Shown one piece after another: positions 41,886 to 50,624 of a DNA stretch of 64,000 nt; within the stretch, counting starts at the first letter, position 1, and each line of letters starts with the position of its first letter. The stretch is from Prevotella sp. (GTDB lineage Bacteria; Bacteroidota; Bacteroidia; Bacteroidales; Bacteroidaceae): contig JAFTFX010000031.1 of the NCBI GenBank assembly GCA_017458225.1, positions 17,784 to 81,783 on the forward strand, given 5' to 3'. A program made the translations under genes and the position numbers. A model generated the notes under the pieces. The model was not told the DNA's origin, searched no databases, and saw only the letters and a list, made by a program, of their open reading frames with translations.

Positions 41886-44651
41886 TTATTCTTCATCGGG
41901 GAACAGCCTCAGTTGACCAGTCATCTCGTCGATGATCTGCTGCTGGCTCTTGCCTGCATCGGGGTCCAGGTCTTCGTCGGGGGTCTCGGAGTTGTCGGAG
42001 TGATCTGAGTATTCTGAATACTCTGAGGATTCTGAGTTGTCAGATGATTTCTGCTCTTCTGGGAAGCGCGTGGGCTCCAGTTCCTCAATGCTGCCTATCT
42101 CGTTGGTGCTGATGCGCTTTCCCTTGGCCTTGAAGCCCTTCACACCGATAAACTGCTCGGCATCAATCTCTTCTGAGCCGCGGAACTCGTCGGCACCGCC
42201 GTAGGTCACCTTGATGAGCGGATAGACCACATCGGTGAGCAGCACCAGTCGCGAAGCCTGGTTCTCGCCGATGAAGTTCTGCTTGCGCTTCGAAGCCTCC
42301 ATCAGGAAGCGCTTCATGTAAGGGAAGCCCTGGTTGTCGGCATCGAAGAGCACCGCCGTCCACACCTTGTCGGCCTGGAACTTCTCGATGCGCAGGATGT
42401 TCTCCTCGTAGTGGTTGTTTACGTCGAAGTTCGACAGATAGAAATCGCCGTTCTGCAGCACCACCAGTATCTGGTCGTCATCGAAGAACTCGCCCAGCAG
42501 TCGGCCGTGCTCGTCGTAGTTCAGACGGTTCACGTCGGGATCGTACCACACCTTGCGGCCGCCCAGCGTGCTGTGGCCGTGGCTCTTCAGGCCTATCTTG
42601 TGCACGGGTTTCTTCGTGAGCAGGTTGCCTTTCGAGGCACGCCCCTTGATCATCACGTCGGCGAAACTGCGCTCCAGGAAGATGCTCATGCGCTTGTTTG
42701 TGGCCTGTACAGAAGCATCGAGGGTAATCTTGATGACCTCGGCCTCGCCGTTGGGGTTGGCGCTGAAGTACATCACCTTCGAGCCGTCGGTGCCCTGCGT
42801 CAGGTCGTACTCACGGTCGCGAGTGATGCCTGTGATGTTGAAACGCTTGATGTAGCACGGGCCCTTGCGACCGTCGCGGTACACCACATTATATATAGTA
42901 CGCTTGTCGCTCTTCTTGAACACGCCCAGCCACAGCACGTTTTTGCCCACGAACAGCTTTTCGGCCACGCGCACCACCTTGTATTTGCCGTCCTTGTAGA
43001 ACAGGATGATGTCGTCGATGTCAGAGCAGTTGCACACGAACTCGTCCTTCTTCAGACCCGTTCCGATGAAGCCGTCCTGCCGGTTGATGTACAGTTTCTG
43101 GTTGGCCTCCACCACCTTCGTGGCCTCGATGGTGTCGAAGTTTCGTATCTCGGTCATGCGCGGATGGTCTTTGCCGTACTTGTCTTTCAGGAACTGGAAC
43201 CACGCCGCGGTCACCTCAGTCAGGTTGGCCAGGTCGTGGTCTATCTGGTCAATCTCGGCCTTGATGCGTGCCATCAGCTCGTCGGCTTTCTCCTTGTTGA
43301 ACTTCAGGATGCGCTGCATCTTGATTTCCAGCAGTCGCAGAATGTCGTCCTTCGTCACCTCGCGCACCAGCTGCGGATAGTAGGGCGTCAGGCGTTCGTC
43401 GATATGCTCGCACACCTTGTCCACGTTGGGAGCTTCCTCGAATTTCTTGTCCTTGTAGATGCGCTCCTCGATGAAGATTTTTTCCAGCGACTGGAAGTGC
43501 AACTGCTCCAGCAGCTCGTTCTTGCGGATTTCCAGTTCCTGCCGGATCAAGTCTTTCGTGCGTTCTGCCGAGTGGCGCAGCACGTCGCTCACGGTGAGGA
43601 ACTGCGGCTTTTGGTCGCTGATGACGCAGCAGTTGGGCGAAATGTTGATTTCGCAGTCGGTGAAGGCGTAGAGGGCATCGAGTGTTTTGTCTGACGACAC
43701 GCCCGGTGCCAGGTGAATCTGAATCTCCACCTGCGCCGAGGTCAGGTCGGTCACGTTGCGTGCCTTGATCTTGCCCTTCTCAATAGCCTTGGTGATGCTC
43801 TCGATGAGCGTGCCCACCGTCTTCGAGAACGGCAGCTCGCGAATCACCAGCGTCTTCTGATCCAGCTTCTCAATCTTGGCCCTTACCTTCAGCACGCCGC
43901 CGCGCTGGCCGTCGTTGTATTTCGACACGTCGATTGAGCCGCCCGTCTGGAAGTCGGGGTACAGCTGAAACGGCTCGCCATGCAGGTAGCTGATGGCGGC
44001 ATCGCATATCTCGTTGAAGTTATGGGGAAGAATCTTCGACGACAGACCCACGGCGATGCCCTCGGCACCCTGCGACAGCAGCAGGGGGAACTTCACGGGC
44101 AGCGTGATGGGCTCTTTGTTGCGGCCGTCGTAGCTCAGCTGCCACTCGGTGGTCTTGGGGTTGAATACGCAATCCAGTGCGAACTTGCTCAGGCGAGCCT
44201 CGATATATCGGGGAGCGGCGGCACGGTCGCCCGTCAGAATGTTGCCCCAGTTGCCCTGTGTGTCCACCAGCAAGTCCTTCTGTCCCAGCTGCACCAGCGC
44301 GTCACCGATAGAGGCATCGCCGTGAGGGTGGAACTGCATGGTGTGGCCCACAATGTTGGCCACCTTGTTGTAGCGTCCGTCGTCCATGCGCTTCATGGAG
44401 TGCAGTATGCGTCGCTGCACGGGCTTCAGTCCGTCCTCGATGTGGGGCACGGCACGCTCCAGAATCACATACGAGGCATAGTCGAGGAACCAGTTCTGGT
44501 ACATGCCGCTCAGGTGGTGAACGGCCGATGCGTCGAAGCGGTTCACCGGCTTGTAGTCGCTATGTCCCTCGGCAGTGTCCGAAGCTTCGGCGTTCTCCTC
44601 ACTTCTCTCTTCTCTCTCCTCCAAGATGTCGTCTTTGATTTCGTCGTCCAT
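41886..44651 (-). CDS. parC: DNA topoisomerase IV subunit A
   Basis: Type II topoisomerase breakage-reunion subunit that unlinks daughter chromosomes. 921 residues: acidic N-terminal extension (1-35), winged-helix core from RFDASAVHHLSGMY, with HPHGDASIGDALV and the catalytic Tyr149 in AAAPRYIEARLS, then tower and coiled coil, and a C-terminal DNA-wrapping beta-propeller from about 520. The absence of a clean GyrA box and the FNPKTTEWQLSYDG segment favour ParC over GyrA. Near the C-terminus a Ser/Glu/Asp stretch (about 868-888) is encoded by reiterated short words. No parE is adjacent. Confidence 0.88.
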   Translation of the reverse strand: MDDEIKDDILEEREERSEENAEASDTAEGHSDYKPVNRFDASAVHHLSGMYQNWFLDYASYVILERAVPHIEDGLKPVQRRILHSMKRMDDGRYNKVANIVGHTMQFHPHGDASIGDALVQLGQKDLLVDTQGNWGNILTGDRAAAPRYIEARLSKFALDCVFNPKTTEWQLSYDGRNKEPITLPVKFPLLLSQGAEGIAVGLSSKILPHNFNEICDAAISYLHGEPFQLYPDFQTGGSIDVSKYNDGQRGGVLKVRAKIEKLDQKTLVIRELPFSKTVGTLIESITKAIEKGKIKARNVTDLTSAQVEIQIHLAPGVSSDKTLDALYAFTDCEINISPNCCVISDQKPQFLTVSDVLRHSAERTKDLIRQELEIRKNELLEQLHFQSLEKIFIEERIYKDKKFEEAPNVDKVCEHIDERLTPYYPQLVREVTKDDILRLLEIKMQRILKFNKEKADELMARIKAEIDQIDHDLANLTEVTAAWFQFLKDKYGKDHPRMTEIRNFDTIEATKVVEANQKLYINRQDGFIGTGLKKDEFVCNCSDIDDIILFYKDGKYKVVRVAEKLFVGKNVLWLGVFKKSDKRTIYNVVYRDGRKGPCYIKRFNITGITRDREYDLTQGTDGSKVMYFSANPNGEAEVIKITLDASVQATNKRMSIFLERSFADVMIKGRASKGNLLTKKPVHKIGLKSHGHSTLGGRKVWYDPDVNRLNYDEHGRLLGEFFDDDQILVVLQNGDFYLSNFDVNNHYEENILRIEKFQADKVWTAVLFDADNQGFPYMKRFLMEASKRKQNFIGENQASRLVLLTDVVYPLIKVTYGGADEFRGSEEIDAEQFIGVKGFKAKGKRISTNEIGSIEELEPTRFPEEQKSSDNSESSEYSEYSDHSDNSETPDEDLDPDAGKSQQQIIDEMTGQLRLFPDEE
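41987..42052. repeat. In-frame short-word repeat inside parC
   Basis: Words of the type GAGTATTCTGA, GAATACTCTGA, GAGGATTCTGA and GAGTTGTCAGA recur with 6-12 bp spacing, giving the peptide DNSESSEYSEYSDHSDNSE in the linker near the ParC C-terminus. Confidence 0.6.
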
Positions 44652-44692
44652 ATTGCTTGCTTAGGTCGAGCCCTTAATTTATAGATTTTGCG

Positions 44693-44700
44693 CAAAGTTA
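44693..44700 (-). promoter_or_regulatory. -7 box TAACTTTG for parC
   Basis: TAACTTTGCG on the minus strand, 42 bp upstream of the parC ATG. The inverted repeat at 44704 occupies the -33 region. Confidence 0.6.
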
Positions 44701-44703
44701 CTA

Positions 44704-44752
44704 AAAATAATGCTAAAAGCCGCATTTCTCATGCTCCTTTTAGCATTATTTT
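44704..44752. repeat. 15-bp perfect inverted repeat upstream of parC
   Basis: AAAATAATGCTAAAA at 44704-44718 and its exact complement TTTTAGCATTATTTT at 44738-44752, 19-bp loop. Directly upstream of the parC -7 box, so it may be an operator or a hairpin. Confidence 0.8.
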
Positions 44753-44823
44753 GAAAAAAACATCCAAAAACTCTATTCCTATTCGTCTCTATCTATCGAA
44801 AAAAGTTTTGCGCGTATTTGCTG

Positions 44824-44888
44824 TTTTGCTGTCACTTGTCATTTGGAAATCCCTTTGTACAAAGGCGTTTTGACAGGTGACAGCAAAA
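44824..44888. repeat. 18-bp inverted repeat enclosing a 14-bp palindrome
   Basis: TTTTGCTGTCACTTGTCA at 44824-44841 pairs with TGACAGGTGACAGCAAAA at 44871-44888 (one mismatch). Between them is the perfect palindrome CCTTTGTACAAAGG. Together they could fold as a branched hairpin of 65 nt. No open frame and no target duplication recognised. Confidence 0.8.
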
Positions 44889-44916
44889 TGTAAGAAAAAA
44901 AGTGGAGTAGGCAGTA

Positions 44917-45092
44917 TTGCAATCGGCGTCATCTTCTGCTGCAATCTGCCTTAGATTTCGCTCTGATTAACGTCAAACTTCGCTCTGGTTAATATCAGAT
45001 TGCAGCGAAGTTTGACGTTAATTAGAGCAGAGTTTGACGTTAACTATAGCAGAAAATGACGTTAATCGTGCCAGAGTTTGCCGCAATTCAAA
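44917..45092. repeat. 22-bp period array, eight units
   Basis: Eight contiguous 22-bp units starting at 44917, 44939, 44961, 44983, 45005, 45027, 45049 and 45071. Units 5-7 share GCAGAGTTTGACGTTAA; unit 3 has its reverse complement (TTAACGTCAAACTTCG), so the word is present in both orientations without losing phase. The last unit contains the TTTG at 45077, which is 21 bp from the -7 box of the MFS gene. The 559-bp gap between parC and the MFS gene also holds the two inverted repeats and a GC-richer 100-nt leader. Confidence 0.88.
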
Positions 45093-45109
45093 AATTTTTT
45101 GTACTTTTG
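45077..45109 (+). promoter_or_regulatory. Promoter TTTG - 21 bp - TACTTTTG for the MFS gene
   Basis: TTTG at 45077-45080, inside the last 22-bp repeat unit, and TACTTTTGCA at 45102. The roughly 95-nt leader to the ATG at 45211 has potential small hairpins (TAGCT/AGCTA, GCC/GGC) but I could not assign it to a riboswitch class. Confidence 0.65.
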
Positions 45110-45210
45110 CAGCCGAATTCTACAATAATGACTCTATAGCTTGGTAGAGCTAAGCCGCTCGGCAACGCCGTTTGCTACTGGAAGGGCGAAAGAACTCCAC
45201 AGATTTTTTT

Positions 45211-46416
45211 ATGGAAAAGAAAAACGTCTCTAAACGGGTGACGGCCACTATCCTGTCGATGTCGCTGCTCACCGTGATGGCCGGAGCCGCCATCGCGCCC
45301 GCACTGGGCATCATGAAGGCTCATTTCAGTGGGGCAAATCCCCTGCTGGTGCAACTCATCGTCAGCATGCCTGCACTGCTGATTATCGTTACCAACCTGT
45401 TCTTCCTGCCCGTCAGCCGACTTTTGCGCACGCGGGCCATCGCCACCACAGGGCTGCTGCTCTATGTCCTGGCTGGTGCGGGCTGCTTTTTTGTCAATGA
45501 CATTTATGTGCTGCTTGTGATGCGAGCACTGCTTGGCATCAGCGTGGGACTCATCATGCCGCTATCCACGGGGCTGCTGGCTTACTATTTTCCGCCTGAG
45601 GAACAAGCCCGGCTGATGGGACTGTCGGCAGCGATGAACCAGATGGGGGGCGTTGTTGCCACGCTGCTGGCAGGACTGCTGGCTACTATTGAGTGGAACT
45701 ACGCCTTTCTGGTCTATCTGATGGGGCTGATAGCCGTCGTGATGGTGTGGCTGTGGCTGCCCGACGAGCAGCTGGGGTCGGCCAACAAACGGGGCATTCC
45801 GTTCCAGCCGCGCCAGTTGCTTAAGTTCCATCCGTCAGTCGTGGGCATGCTTCTGCTGATGATGATCTTCTTCATCTTTCCCACAAACTTCGCCATCATC
45901 GCCCGTCAGCAGACGACGCTTTCTACCGAGGCTGTCACGATGATCATGGTGGGTCTCGATGTCGTGGCGTTCTTCGTCGGAATGTTTTTCGGCACGTTGA
46001 TGCACGCTTTCCGCCAGCCAGTCAAATACTTCGCCCCTCTGTTCTTCCTTTTGGGCTATGCAGCCTATTTGGCACCCTCGGAATTGTCTGTTGCCAATGA
46101 ACAATCGTCAATCGCTTTCATCGTTCTTGGTTCTGTGTTTATCGGTATCGCCAACGGTGTGGGTGTTCCCTATCTGAACACCATTGCCAGCATTAAGGGA
46201 GGCAAGAACTCGGCCACCACTGTCATGCCTCTGCTTTCGGCAGCCCTCTATCTGGGGCAGTTCCTTTCGCCGCTGATTGTCATGCCTCTGTCGCGCACCC
46301 TGTTTGGAGCCGACCTGACGGCTCCCTACAAAGTGGGCATCCTGCTCTGCCTTGTATTCCTTGTCCAGGTGTGGGCCACTCGCCACTTCCAGAGCTTGCC
46401 GCCAAAACAAAAATAA
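45211..46416 (+). CDS. MFS transporter
   Basis: Major facilitator of 401 residues with about 12 predicted membrane helices. Visible features: TILSMSLLTVMAGAAIAPALG in the first helix, a DRxxRR-like loop read as PVSRLLRTRA between helices 2 and 3, MRALLGISVGLIMPLSTGL in helix 4, and a central cytoplasmic loop near residue 200 (NKRGIPFQPRQ). Drug efflux is the usual role for this subgroup, but the substrate is not readable. The ATG at 45211 (MEKKNVSKRV) is chosen over an earlier frame that reads into the leader. It is monocistronic behind the third 22-bp array. Confidence 0.85.
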   Translation: MEKKNVSKRVTATILSMSLLTVMAGAAIAPALGIMKAHFSGANPLLVQLIVSMPALLIIVTNLFFLPVSRLLRTRAIATTGLLLYVLAGAGCFFVNDIYVLLVMRALLGISVGLIMPLSTGLLAYYFPPEEQARLMGLSAAMNQMGGVVATLLAGLLATIEWNYAFLVYLMGLIAVVMVWLWLPDEQLGSANKRGIPFQPRQLLKFHPSVVGMLLLMMIFFIFPTNFAIIARQQTTLSTEAVTMIMVGLDVVAFFVGMFFGTLMHAFRQPVKYFAPLFFLLGYAAYLAPSELSVANEQSSIAFIVLGSVFIGIANGVGVPYLNTIASIKGGKNSATTVMPLLSAALYLGQFLSPLIVMPLSRTLFGADLTAPYKVGILLCLVFLVQVWATRHFQSLPPKQK

Positions 46417-46526
46417 GCTGCCGCGATGCCACCATTTCCGAGCCTCTCTGTGCAATTATAAAATAAGGTTTTAGGGTAAAAATGAAAAAAAAAGGGCAGA
46501 TGCGCCTGTTGATAGACAAAATTTTG

Positions 46527-46534
46527 TAACTTTG
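46527..46534 (+). promoter_or_regulatory. -7 box TAACTTTG for the DUF1599 cluster
   Basis: TAACTTTGCA, 26 bp upstream of the ATG at 46561. Confidence 0.55.
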
Positions 46535-46560
46535 CACCCGAAATCGACTTTGGTAGCTAC

Positions 46561-47124
46561 ATGGAAGTTATGGATAAGTTTGAAAGAACGAATGCACAGT
46601 TTGAAGAGGCCGTTGCCGAGTGTCGCTCGCTTTTCGAGAAGAAACTGCACGACTATGGGGCTTCGTGGCGCATCCTGCGCCCGTCGTCGCTGACCGACCA
46701 GCTCTTCATCAAGGCCAAGCGCATCCGTCAGCTGGAGACCACTGGGCTCTCGCTGGTGGGCGAGGGCATCCGTCCTGAGTTCATCGGACTGGTGAACTAC
46801 GGCATTGTGGGGCTGATACAACTGGCCAACGGCTACTGTGACACCGTCGACAAGACACCAGCTGAGGCCTTGGCGCTCTATGACCAGTATGCCACCGAGG
46901 CACTGGAGCTGATGAAGCGCAAGAACCACGACTACGACGAGGCTTGGCGCGGCATGCGCGTCAGCAGCTATACCGACCTGATCCTGACCAAGTTGCAGCG
47001 CATCAAGGAGATGGAAGACTTGGCCGGACAGACACTCGTCAGCGAGGGCATTGATGCCAACTATATGGACATTATCAATTACTCGGTGTTCGCACTGATT
47101 AAGCTGGTGCCGGGTGATGAGTGA
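46561..47124 (+). CDS. DUF1599 family protein
   Basis: 187 residues made of two internally similar halves: KLHDYGASWRILRPSSLTDQLFIKAKRI (key part KLHDYGASWR) and KNHDYDEAWRGMRVSSYTDLILTKLQRI (key part KNHDYDEAWR), each followed by a GEGI/SEGI segment and a VNYG/INYS helix. This doubled domain defines DUF1599; it recalls dUTPase/MazG-like all-alpha nucleotide pyrophosphohydrolases, but function is unproven. It heads a cluster with a DoxX-like protein, tpiA, a SPOR protein and folE that recurs in Bacteroidales. Confidence 0.88.
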   Translation: MEVMDKFERTNAQFEEAVAECRSLFEKKLHDYGASWRILRPSSLTDQLFIKAKRIRQLETTGLSLVGEGIRPEFIGLVNYGIVGLIQLANGYCDTVDKTPAEALALYDQYATEALELMKRKNHDYDEAWRGMRVSSYTDLILTKLQRIKEMEDLAGQTLVSEGIDANYMDIINYSVFALIKLVPGDE

Positions 47125-47133
47125 CGGGGTGAA

Positions 47134-49242
47134 ATGAGAAGCGTAGTCGTCAACATCTGCCGCTTCCTGCTCGGTGTCGTCTTCATCCTGTCGGGCTTCG
47201 TGAAAGCCGTAGACCCGCGAGGGACGCAGTACAAGATAGAAGACTATCTGGAGGCGATGGGCATGGGCGGACTGCTGTCGGATCTGGCTACCATCAGCCT
47301 GTCTATCCTGCAGTCGGCAGTGGAGTTCTGCTTGGGCATCTTCCTGCTGTTCGCCATCCGCCGGCGGCTTACGTCGAGGCTCGTCTTGCTCATCATGGCG
47401 GTGATGACCCCCTTGACGCTCTGGCTGGCACTCGCCAATCCCATCAGCGACTGCGGTTGCTTTGGCGATGCGGTGGTGCTGACCAACTGGCAGACCTTCG
47501 GCAAGAATGTGGTGCTGCTGGCAGCAGCCGTAGTGGTGACCGTGTGGCCGGGACGCATGTTCCGCTTCGTCAGCGAGTCGAACCAGTGGATTGTTGTCAA
47601 CTACTCGGCCCTGTTCATCCTGATTGTCTCGGCCCTGTGCATCTACGACCAGCCGATGTTCGACTTCCGCCCCTATCACGTGGGGGCCAACATACGAGAG
47701 GGTATGGAGATACCCGAGGGCGCACCGACGCCCCAGTTTGAAACGACTTTCATCTATGAAAAAGACGGCCGGCGCGAGGAGTTCACACTTGCCGACTATC
47801 CGGCAGCAGCACTCACAGCCGACTCGTCGTGGCACTTCGTAGACTCGCGCACGGTGATGATCAGCGAGGGCTATGTGCCGCCCATACACGACTTCTCGAT
47901 AGAGACCGTAGAGGGCGACGATATCACCGACGAGGTGCTCAGCGACACGGGCTATGTGTTCCTGCTGATAGCACCGCGACTGGAAACAGCCGACGACTCG
48001 CGACTGGATCGCATCAACGAGATCTACGAGTATGCCGAGGAACACGACTACCGCTTCTACGGACTGACGGCCAGCAACGGCCGCGCCATTGACCGCTGGT
48101 GTGAGAAGACGGGCGCTGAATATGCCTTCTGTCATACCGACGAGACGACGCTGAAGACCGTCGTGCGCAGCAATCCCGGTCTGATGCTGCTCAAGGGGGG
48201 CACCGTAATCCGCAAGTGGAGCAGCAACGGCCTGCCGGAGATCAGCGAAGAAGAGACCCTGCTGCCCCTGCAGCAGCTGGAGATAGGACAGATGCCTGAA
48301 GACACGGTGCCGGGCAAGGTGTCGAAACTGCTGCTGTGGTTCGTGCTGCCGCTGTCGCTGCTGGTGTTCGCCGACCGCACATGGATGTGGACGAAGTGGG
48401 TGAGGCGCAAGCGCAAGATTGCGAAGGCATGGGAAGAGAAACTTTTAACATCAACCCTTATAAAAACAAGTAAAACAAAAATGAGAAAGAAAATTGTAGC
48501 AGGCAACTGGAAGATGAACATGAACCTGCAAGACGGTATCGCTCTGGCAAAGGAGCTGAACGAGACACTGAAGGCCGACAAGCCCAACTGTGGCGTTGTG
48601 ATCTGCACGCCTTTCATCCACTTGGCAAGCATTGCCCAGTTCCTCGACCAGGACATCATCGGTCTGGGTGCTGAGAACTGCGCTGACAAGGAGAAGGGTG
48701 CCTTCACTGGTGAGGTGAGCGCCGAGATGGTGAAGTCGACGGGTGCGCAGTATGTCATCCTGGGCCACTCAGAGCGTCGCGAGTACTACAAGGAGACTCC
48801 CGAGATTCTGAAGGAGAAGGTGCTGCTGGCACAGAAGAACGACCTGAAGGTGATCTTCTGCATCGGCGAGAGCCTGGCAGAGCGCGAGGCCGGCAAGCAG
48901 AACGAGGTGGTGAAGGCAGAGCTGGAGGGCTCGGTGTTCAACCTCAGCGAGGAGGACTTCCGCAAGATTGTTATCGCCTACGAGCCCATCTGGGCCATCG
49001 GCACGGGCAAGACCGCTACTGCCGAGCAGGCTGAGGAGATTCATGCCTACATCCGCTCGATCATCGCTGAGAAGTATGGTCAGGCTGTTGCCGACGACAC
49101 CACTATTCTCTACGGTGGATCGTGCAAGGCTTCGAATGCCCCTGAGCTGTTTGCCAAGCCCGACATTGACGGTGGCCTGATTGGCGGTGCTTCGCTGAAG
49201 TGCGCCGACTTCAAGGGCATCATCGATGCTTGGAAGAAGTAA
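47134..49242 (+). CDS. DoxX-like membrane protein reading through into triosephosphate isomerase
   Basis: A single 702-codon frame. Residues 1-160 are a DoxX/MauE-type four-helix membrane domain ([18 protein letters not shown], and the Cys pair in DCGCFGD). Residues about 195-440 form a periplasmic part with a thioredoxin-like look and a last membrane helix ([14 protein letters not shown]). From residue 450 ([11 protein letters not shown]) it is complete TpiA. In related genomes, as I recall, these are two genes. Here the junction GAGAAACTTTTAACATC lacks a stop; with one T fewer it would read GAG AAA CTT TAA. So either a recent frameshift fused the genes or a base is miscalled. Confidence 0.7.
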   Translation: MRSVVVNICRFLLGVVFILSGFVKAVDPRGTQYKIEDYLEAMGMGGLLSDLATISLSILQSAVEFCLGIFLLFAIRRRLTSRLVLLIMAVMTPLTLWLALANPISDCGCFGDAVVLTNWQTFGKNVVLLAAAVVVTVWPGRMFRFVSESNQWIVVNYSALFILIVSALCIYDQPMFDFRPYHVGANIREGMEIPEGAPTPQFETTFIYEKDGRREEFTLADYPAAALTADSSWHFVDSRTVMISEGYVPPIHDFSIETVEGDDITDEVLSDTGYVFLLIAPRLETADDSRLDRINEIYEYAEEHDYRFYGLTASNGRAIDRWCEKTGAEYAFCHTDETTLKTVVRSNPGLMLLKGGTVIRKWSSNGLPEISEEETLLPLQQLEIGQMPEDTVPGKVSKLLLWFVLPLSLLVFADRTWMWTKWVRRKRKIAKAWEEKLLTSTLIKTSKTKMRKKIVAGNWKMNMNLQDGIALAKELNETLKADKPNCGVVICTPFIHLASIAQFLDQDIIGLGAENCADKEKGAFTGEVSAEMVKSTGAQYVILGHSERREYYKETPEILKEKVLLAQKNDLKVIFCIGESLAEREAGKQNEVVKAELEGSVFNLSEEDFRKIVIAYEPIWAIGTGKTATAEQAEEIHAYIRSIIAEKYGQAVADDTTILYGGSCKASNAPELFAKPDIDGGLIGGASLKCADFKGIIDAWKK
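48481..49242 (+). CDS. tpiA: Triosephosphate isomerase
   Basis: Glycolytic interconversion of DHAP and glyceraldehyde 3-phosphate. From ATG 48481 it is a full-length enzyme of 253 residues: VAGNWKMN with the catalytic Lys, [10 protein letters not shown] with the catalytic His, [15 protein letters not shown] with the catalytic Glu and flexible loop 6, [11 protein letters not shown] and [10 protein letters not shown] for phosphate binding. It is in frame with the upstream DoxX-like gene without a stop, yet this ATG is preceded by an AT-rich, spacer-like stretch (ATAAAAACAAGTAAAAC), so internal initiation is likely the functional route. A membrane-anchored glycolytic enzyme would be unexpected. 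Confidence 0.93.
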   Translation: MRKKIVAGNWKMNMNLQDGIALAKELNETLKADKPNCGVVICTPFIHLASIAQFLDQDIIGLGAENCADKEKGAFTGEVSAEMVKSTGAQYVILGHSERREYYKETPEILKEKVLLAQKNDLKVIFCIGESLAEREAGKQNEVVKAELEGSVFNLSEEDFRKIVIAYEPIWAIGTGKTATAEQAEEIHAYIRSIIAEKYGQAVADDTTILYGGSCKASNAPELFAKPDIDGGLIGGASLKCADFKGIIDAWKK

Positions 49243-49316
49243 GAAAAAACGAAACCGACTGAGTGAGAAAGGTAGAAAAGTAAGAAACGTAATTAAGTAA
49301 AAAAGTGTATAGCGTT

Positions 49317-49964
49317 ATGGAGAACAAGAATTTCAGTTTGACTAAAAAGGTATGCATGCTTTTGCCTTTTTACCTACTTGCTTTTTTACCTTTGTCGGCT
49401 CAGACCTTCACCCAGCGCATCCAGAGCCATACCCAGAACGGGGCCTCGGTCACTATTCATCACGACAAGGCCATCGACAATCTGGTGAACGGTCCGCATG
49501 CCGGCACGGCGGCCAAGAAAGTGGTAGCTGTCGAAAAGCCAGTCACCCCCGTGGTGACTACCAAGCGGCAGGATCCCAAGCCAGAGACGCTGAAGCGTAC
49601 CGATCATAACGAGGCAGCCAGCACCACCGCCCAACAGGAGAACGAGACTGCTGCTGCAGTGGTTGACACCGTGACGGTGAAAAAGGCCACAGGACACACC
49701 ATCAAGACGACGGGCTATCGTGTACAGGTGTATGCCGGCGGCAATTCGCGCAAGGACCGGCAGACAGCTGAGCGCATTGGCAATGAACTGCGCATGCTCT
49801 TCCCCCAGGAGGCTGTCTACGTGCACTTCTATTCGCCGCGCTGGATCTGCCGCATGGGTAATTTCCGCACACAGGAAGAGGCACACCGCTCCCTGCAGGA
49901 AGTGAAGCGGCTGGGCTATTCGGCTGCCACCATCGTGAAGGGAAAAATTACTTTGCAATACTAA
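49317..49964 (+). CDS. SPOR-domain exported protein
   Basis: 215 residues: signal peptide (LLPFYLLAFLPLSAQ), a low-complexity linker rich in Thr, Lys and Glu (about 60-125), and a C-terminal SPOR domain (about 135-215) with YRVQVYAGGNSRKDRQTAE, RWICRMGNFRTQEEAH and LGYSAATIVKG. SPOR domains bind denuded peptidoglycan at septa. The ATG at 49317 is preferred; a GTG is 12 bp earlier. It lies 74 bp after tpiA and 20 bp before folE. Confidence 0.88.
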   Translation: MENKNFSLTKKVCMLLPFYLLAFLPLSAQTFTQRIQSHTQNGASVTIHHDKAIDNLVNGPHAGTAAKKVVAVEKPVTPVVTTKRQDPKPETLKRTDHNEAASTTAQQENETAAAVVDTVTVKKATGHTIKTTGYRVQVYAGGNSRKDRQTAERIGNELRMLFPQEAVYVHFYSPRWICRMGNFRTQEEAHRSLQEVKRLGYSAATIVKGKITLQY

Positions 49965-49984
49965 ACGTGTATTATTATTCATAG

Positions 49985-50581
49985 TTGCTATACGACGTGT
50001 ATCAACCAGAGAACGAAACATTCAGAGAAGGCCTCGACGAACTGGCCGCTCACTACAAACAAGTCATTGAGCTGTTGGGTGAAGACCCCAACCGCGAAGG
50101 ACTCCTGAAAACACCGCTGCGCGTGGCCAAGGCAATGCAAGTGCTGACGCGCGGCTACGGAATGGATGCCCACAAGGTGCTGACCGATGCCCTCTTCAAG
50201 GAGGACTATTCACAGATGGTCATCGTCAAGGACATTGATTTCTTCTCGCTCTGCGAGCACCACATGCTGCCTTTCTATGGCAAGGTGCATGTGGCCTATA
50301 TCCCCAACGGCTACATCACAGGGCTCTCAAAGATTGCCCGTGTGGTAGACATCTACAGCCATCGCCTGCAAGTGCAGGAACGCATGACGCTGCAAATCAA
50401 AGAGTGCATTGAGCAGACCCTCCATCCCCTTGGCGTGATGGTGGTTGTCGAGGCCAAGCACATGTGCATGCAGATGCGTGGCGTGGAGAAGCAGAACAGC
50501 GTCACCACGACCAGCGACTTCAGCGGAGCCTTCAATCAGGCAAAGACCCGCCAGGAGTTTATGAACCTCATCTCGCATTGA
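49985..50581 (+). CDS. folE: GTP cyclohydrolase I
   Basis: First step of folate (and pterin) synthesis: GTP to 7,8-dihydroneopterin triphosphate. 198 residues with [35 protein letters not shown] (zinc ligands in CEHH), [25 protein letters not shown] (key part SKIARVV) and [13 protein letters not shown] with the third zinc ligand. The start is uncertain because no ATG is near: TTG at 49985 gives [13 protein letters not shown] at 49997 is the alternative. Downstream is an uncharacterised membrane protein gene. Confidence 0.94.
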   Translation: MLYDVYQPENETFREGLDELAAHYKQVIELLGEDPNREGLLKTPLRVAKAMQVLTRGYGMDAHKVLTDALFKEDYSQMVIVKDIDFFSLCEHHMLPFYGKVHVAYIPNGYITGLSKIARVVDIYSHRLQVQERMTLQIKECIEQTLHPLGVMVVVEAKHMCMQMRGVEKQNSVTTTSDFSGAFNQAKTRQEFMNLISH

Positions 50582-50624
50582 CACTTTACAGAACCGGAAA
50601 TAGACTAAAAAACAAAAGAATACT

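Noticed and set aside
42411-43694. 427-residue plus-strand open frame inside parC
   Set aside because: Mirror frame of parC; no start context, no motifs, composition typical of antisense frames.
46471-48135. 554-residue minus-strand open frame
   Set aside because: Antisense to DUF1599 and the DoxX-like gene; rich in His, Arg, Gln and Val as mirror frames of GC-rich genes are, with no recognisable domain.
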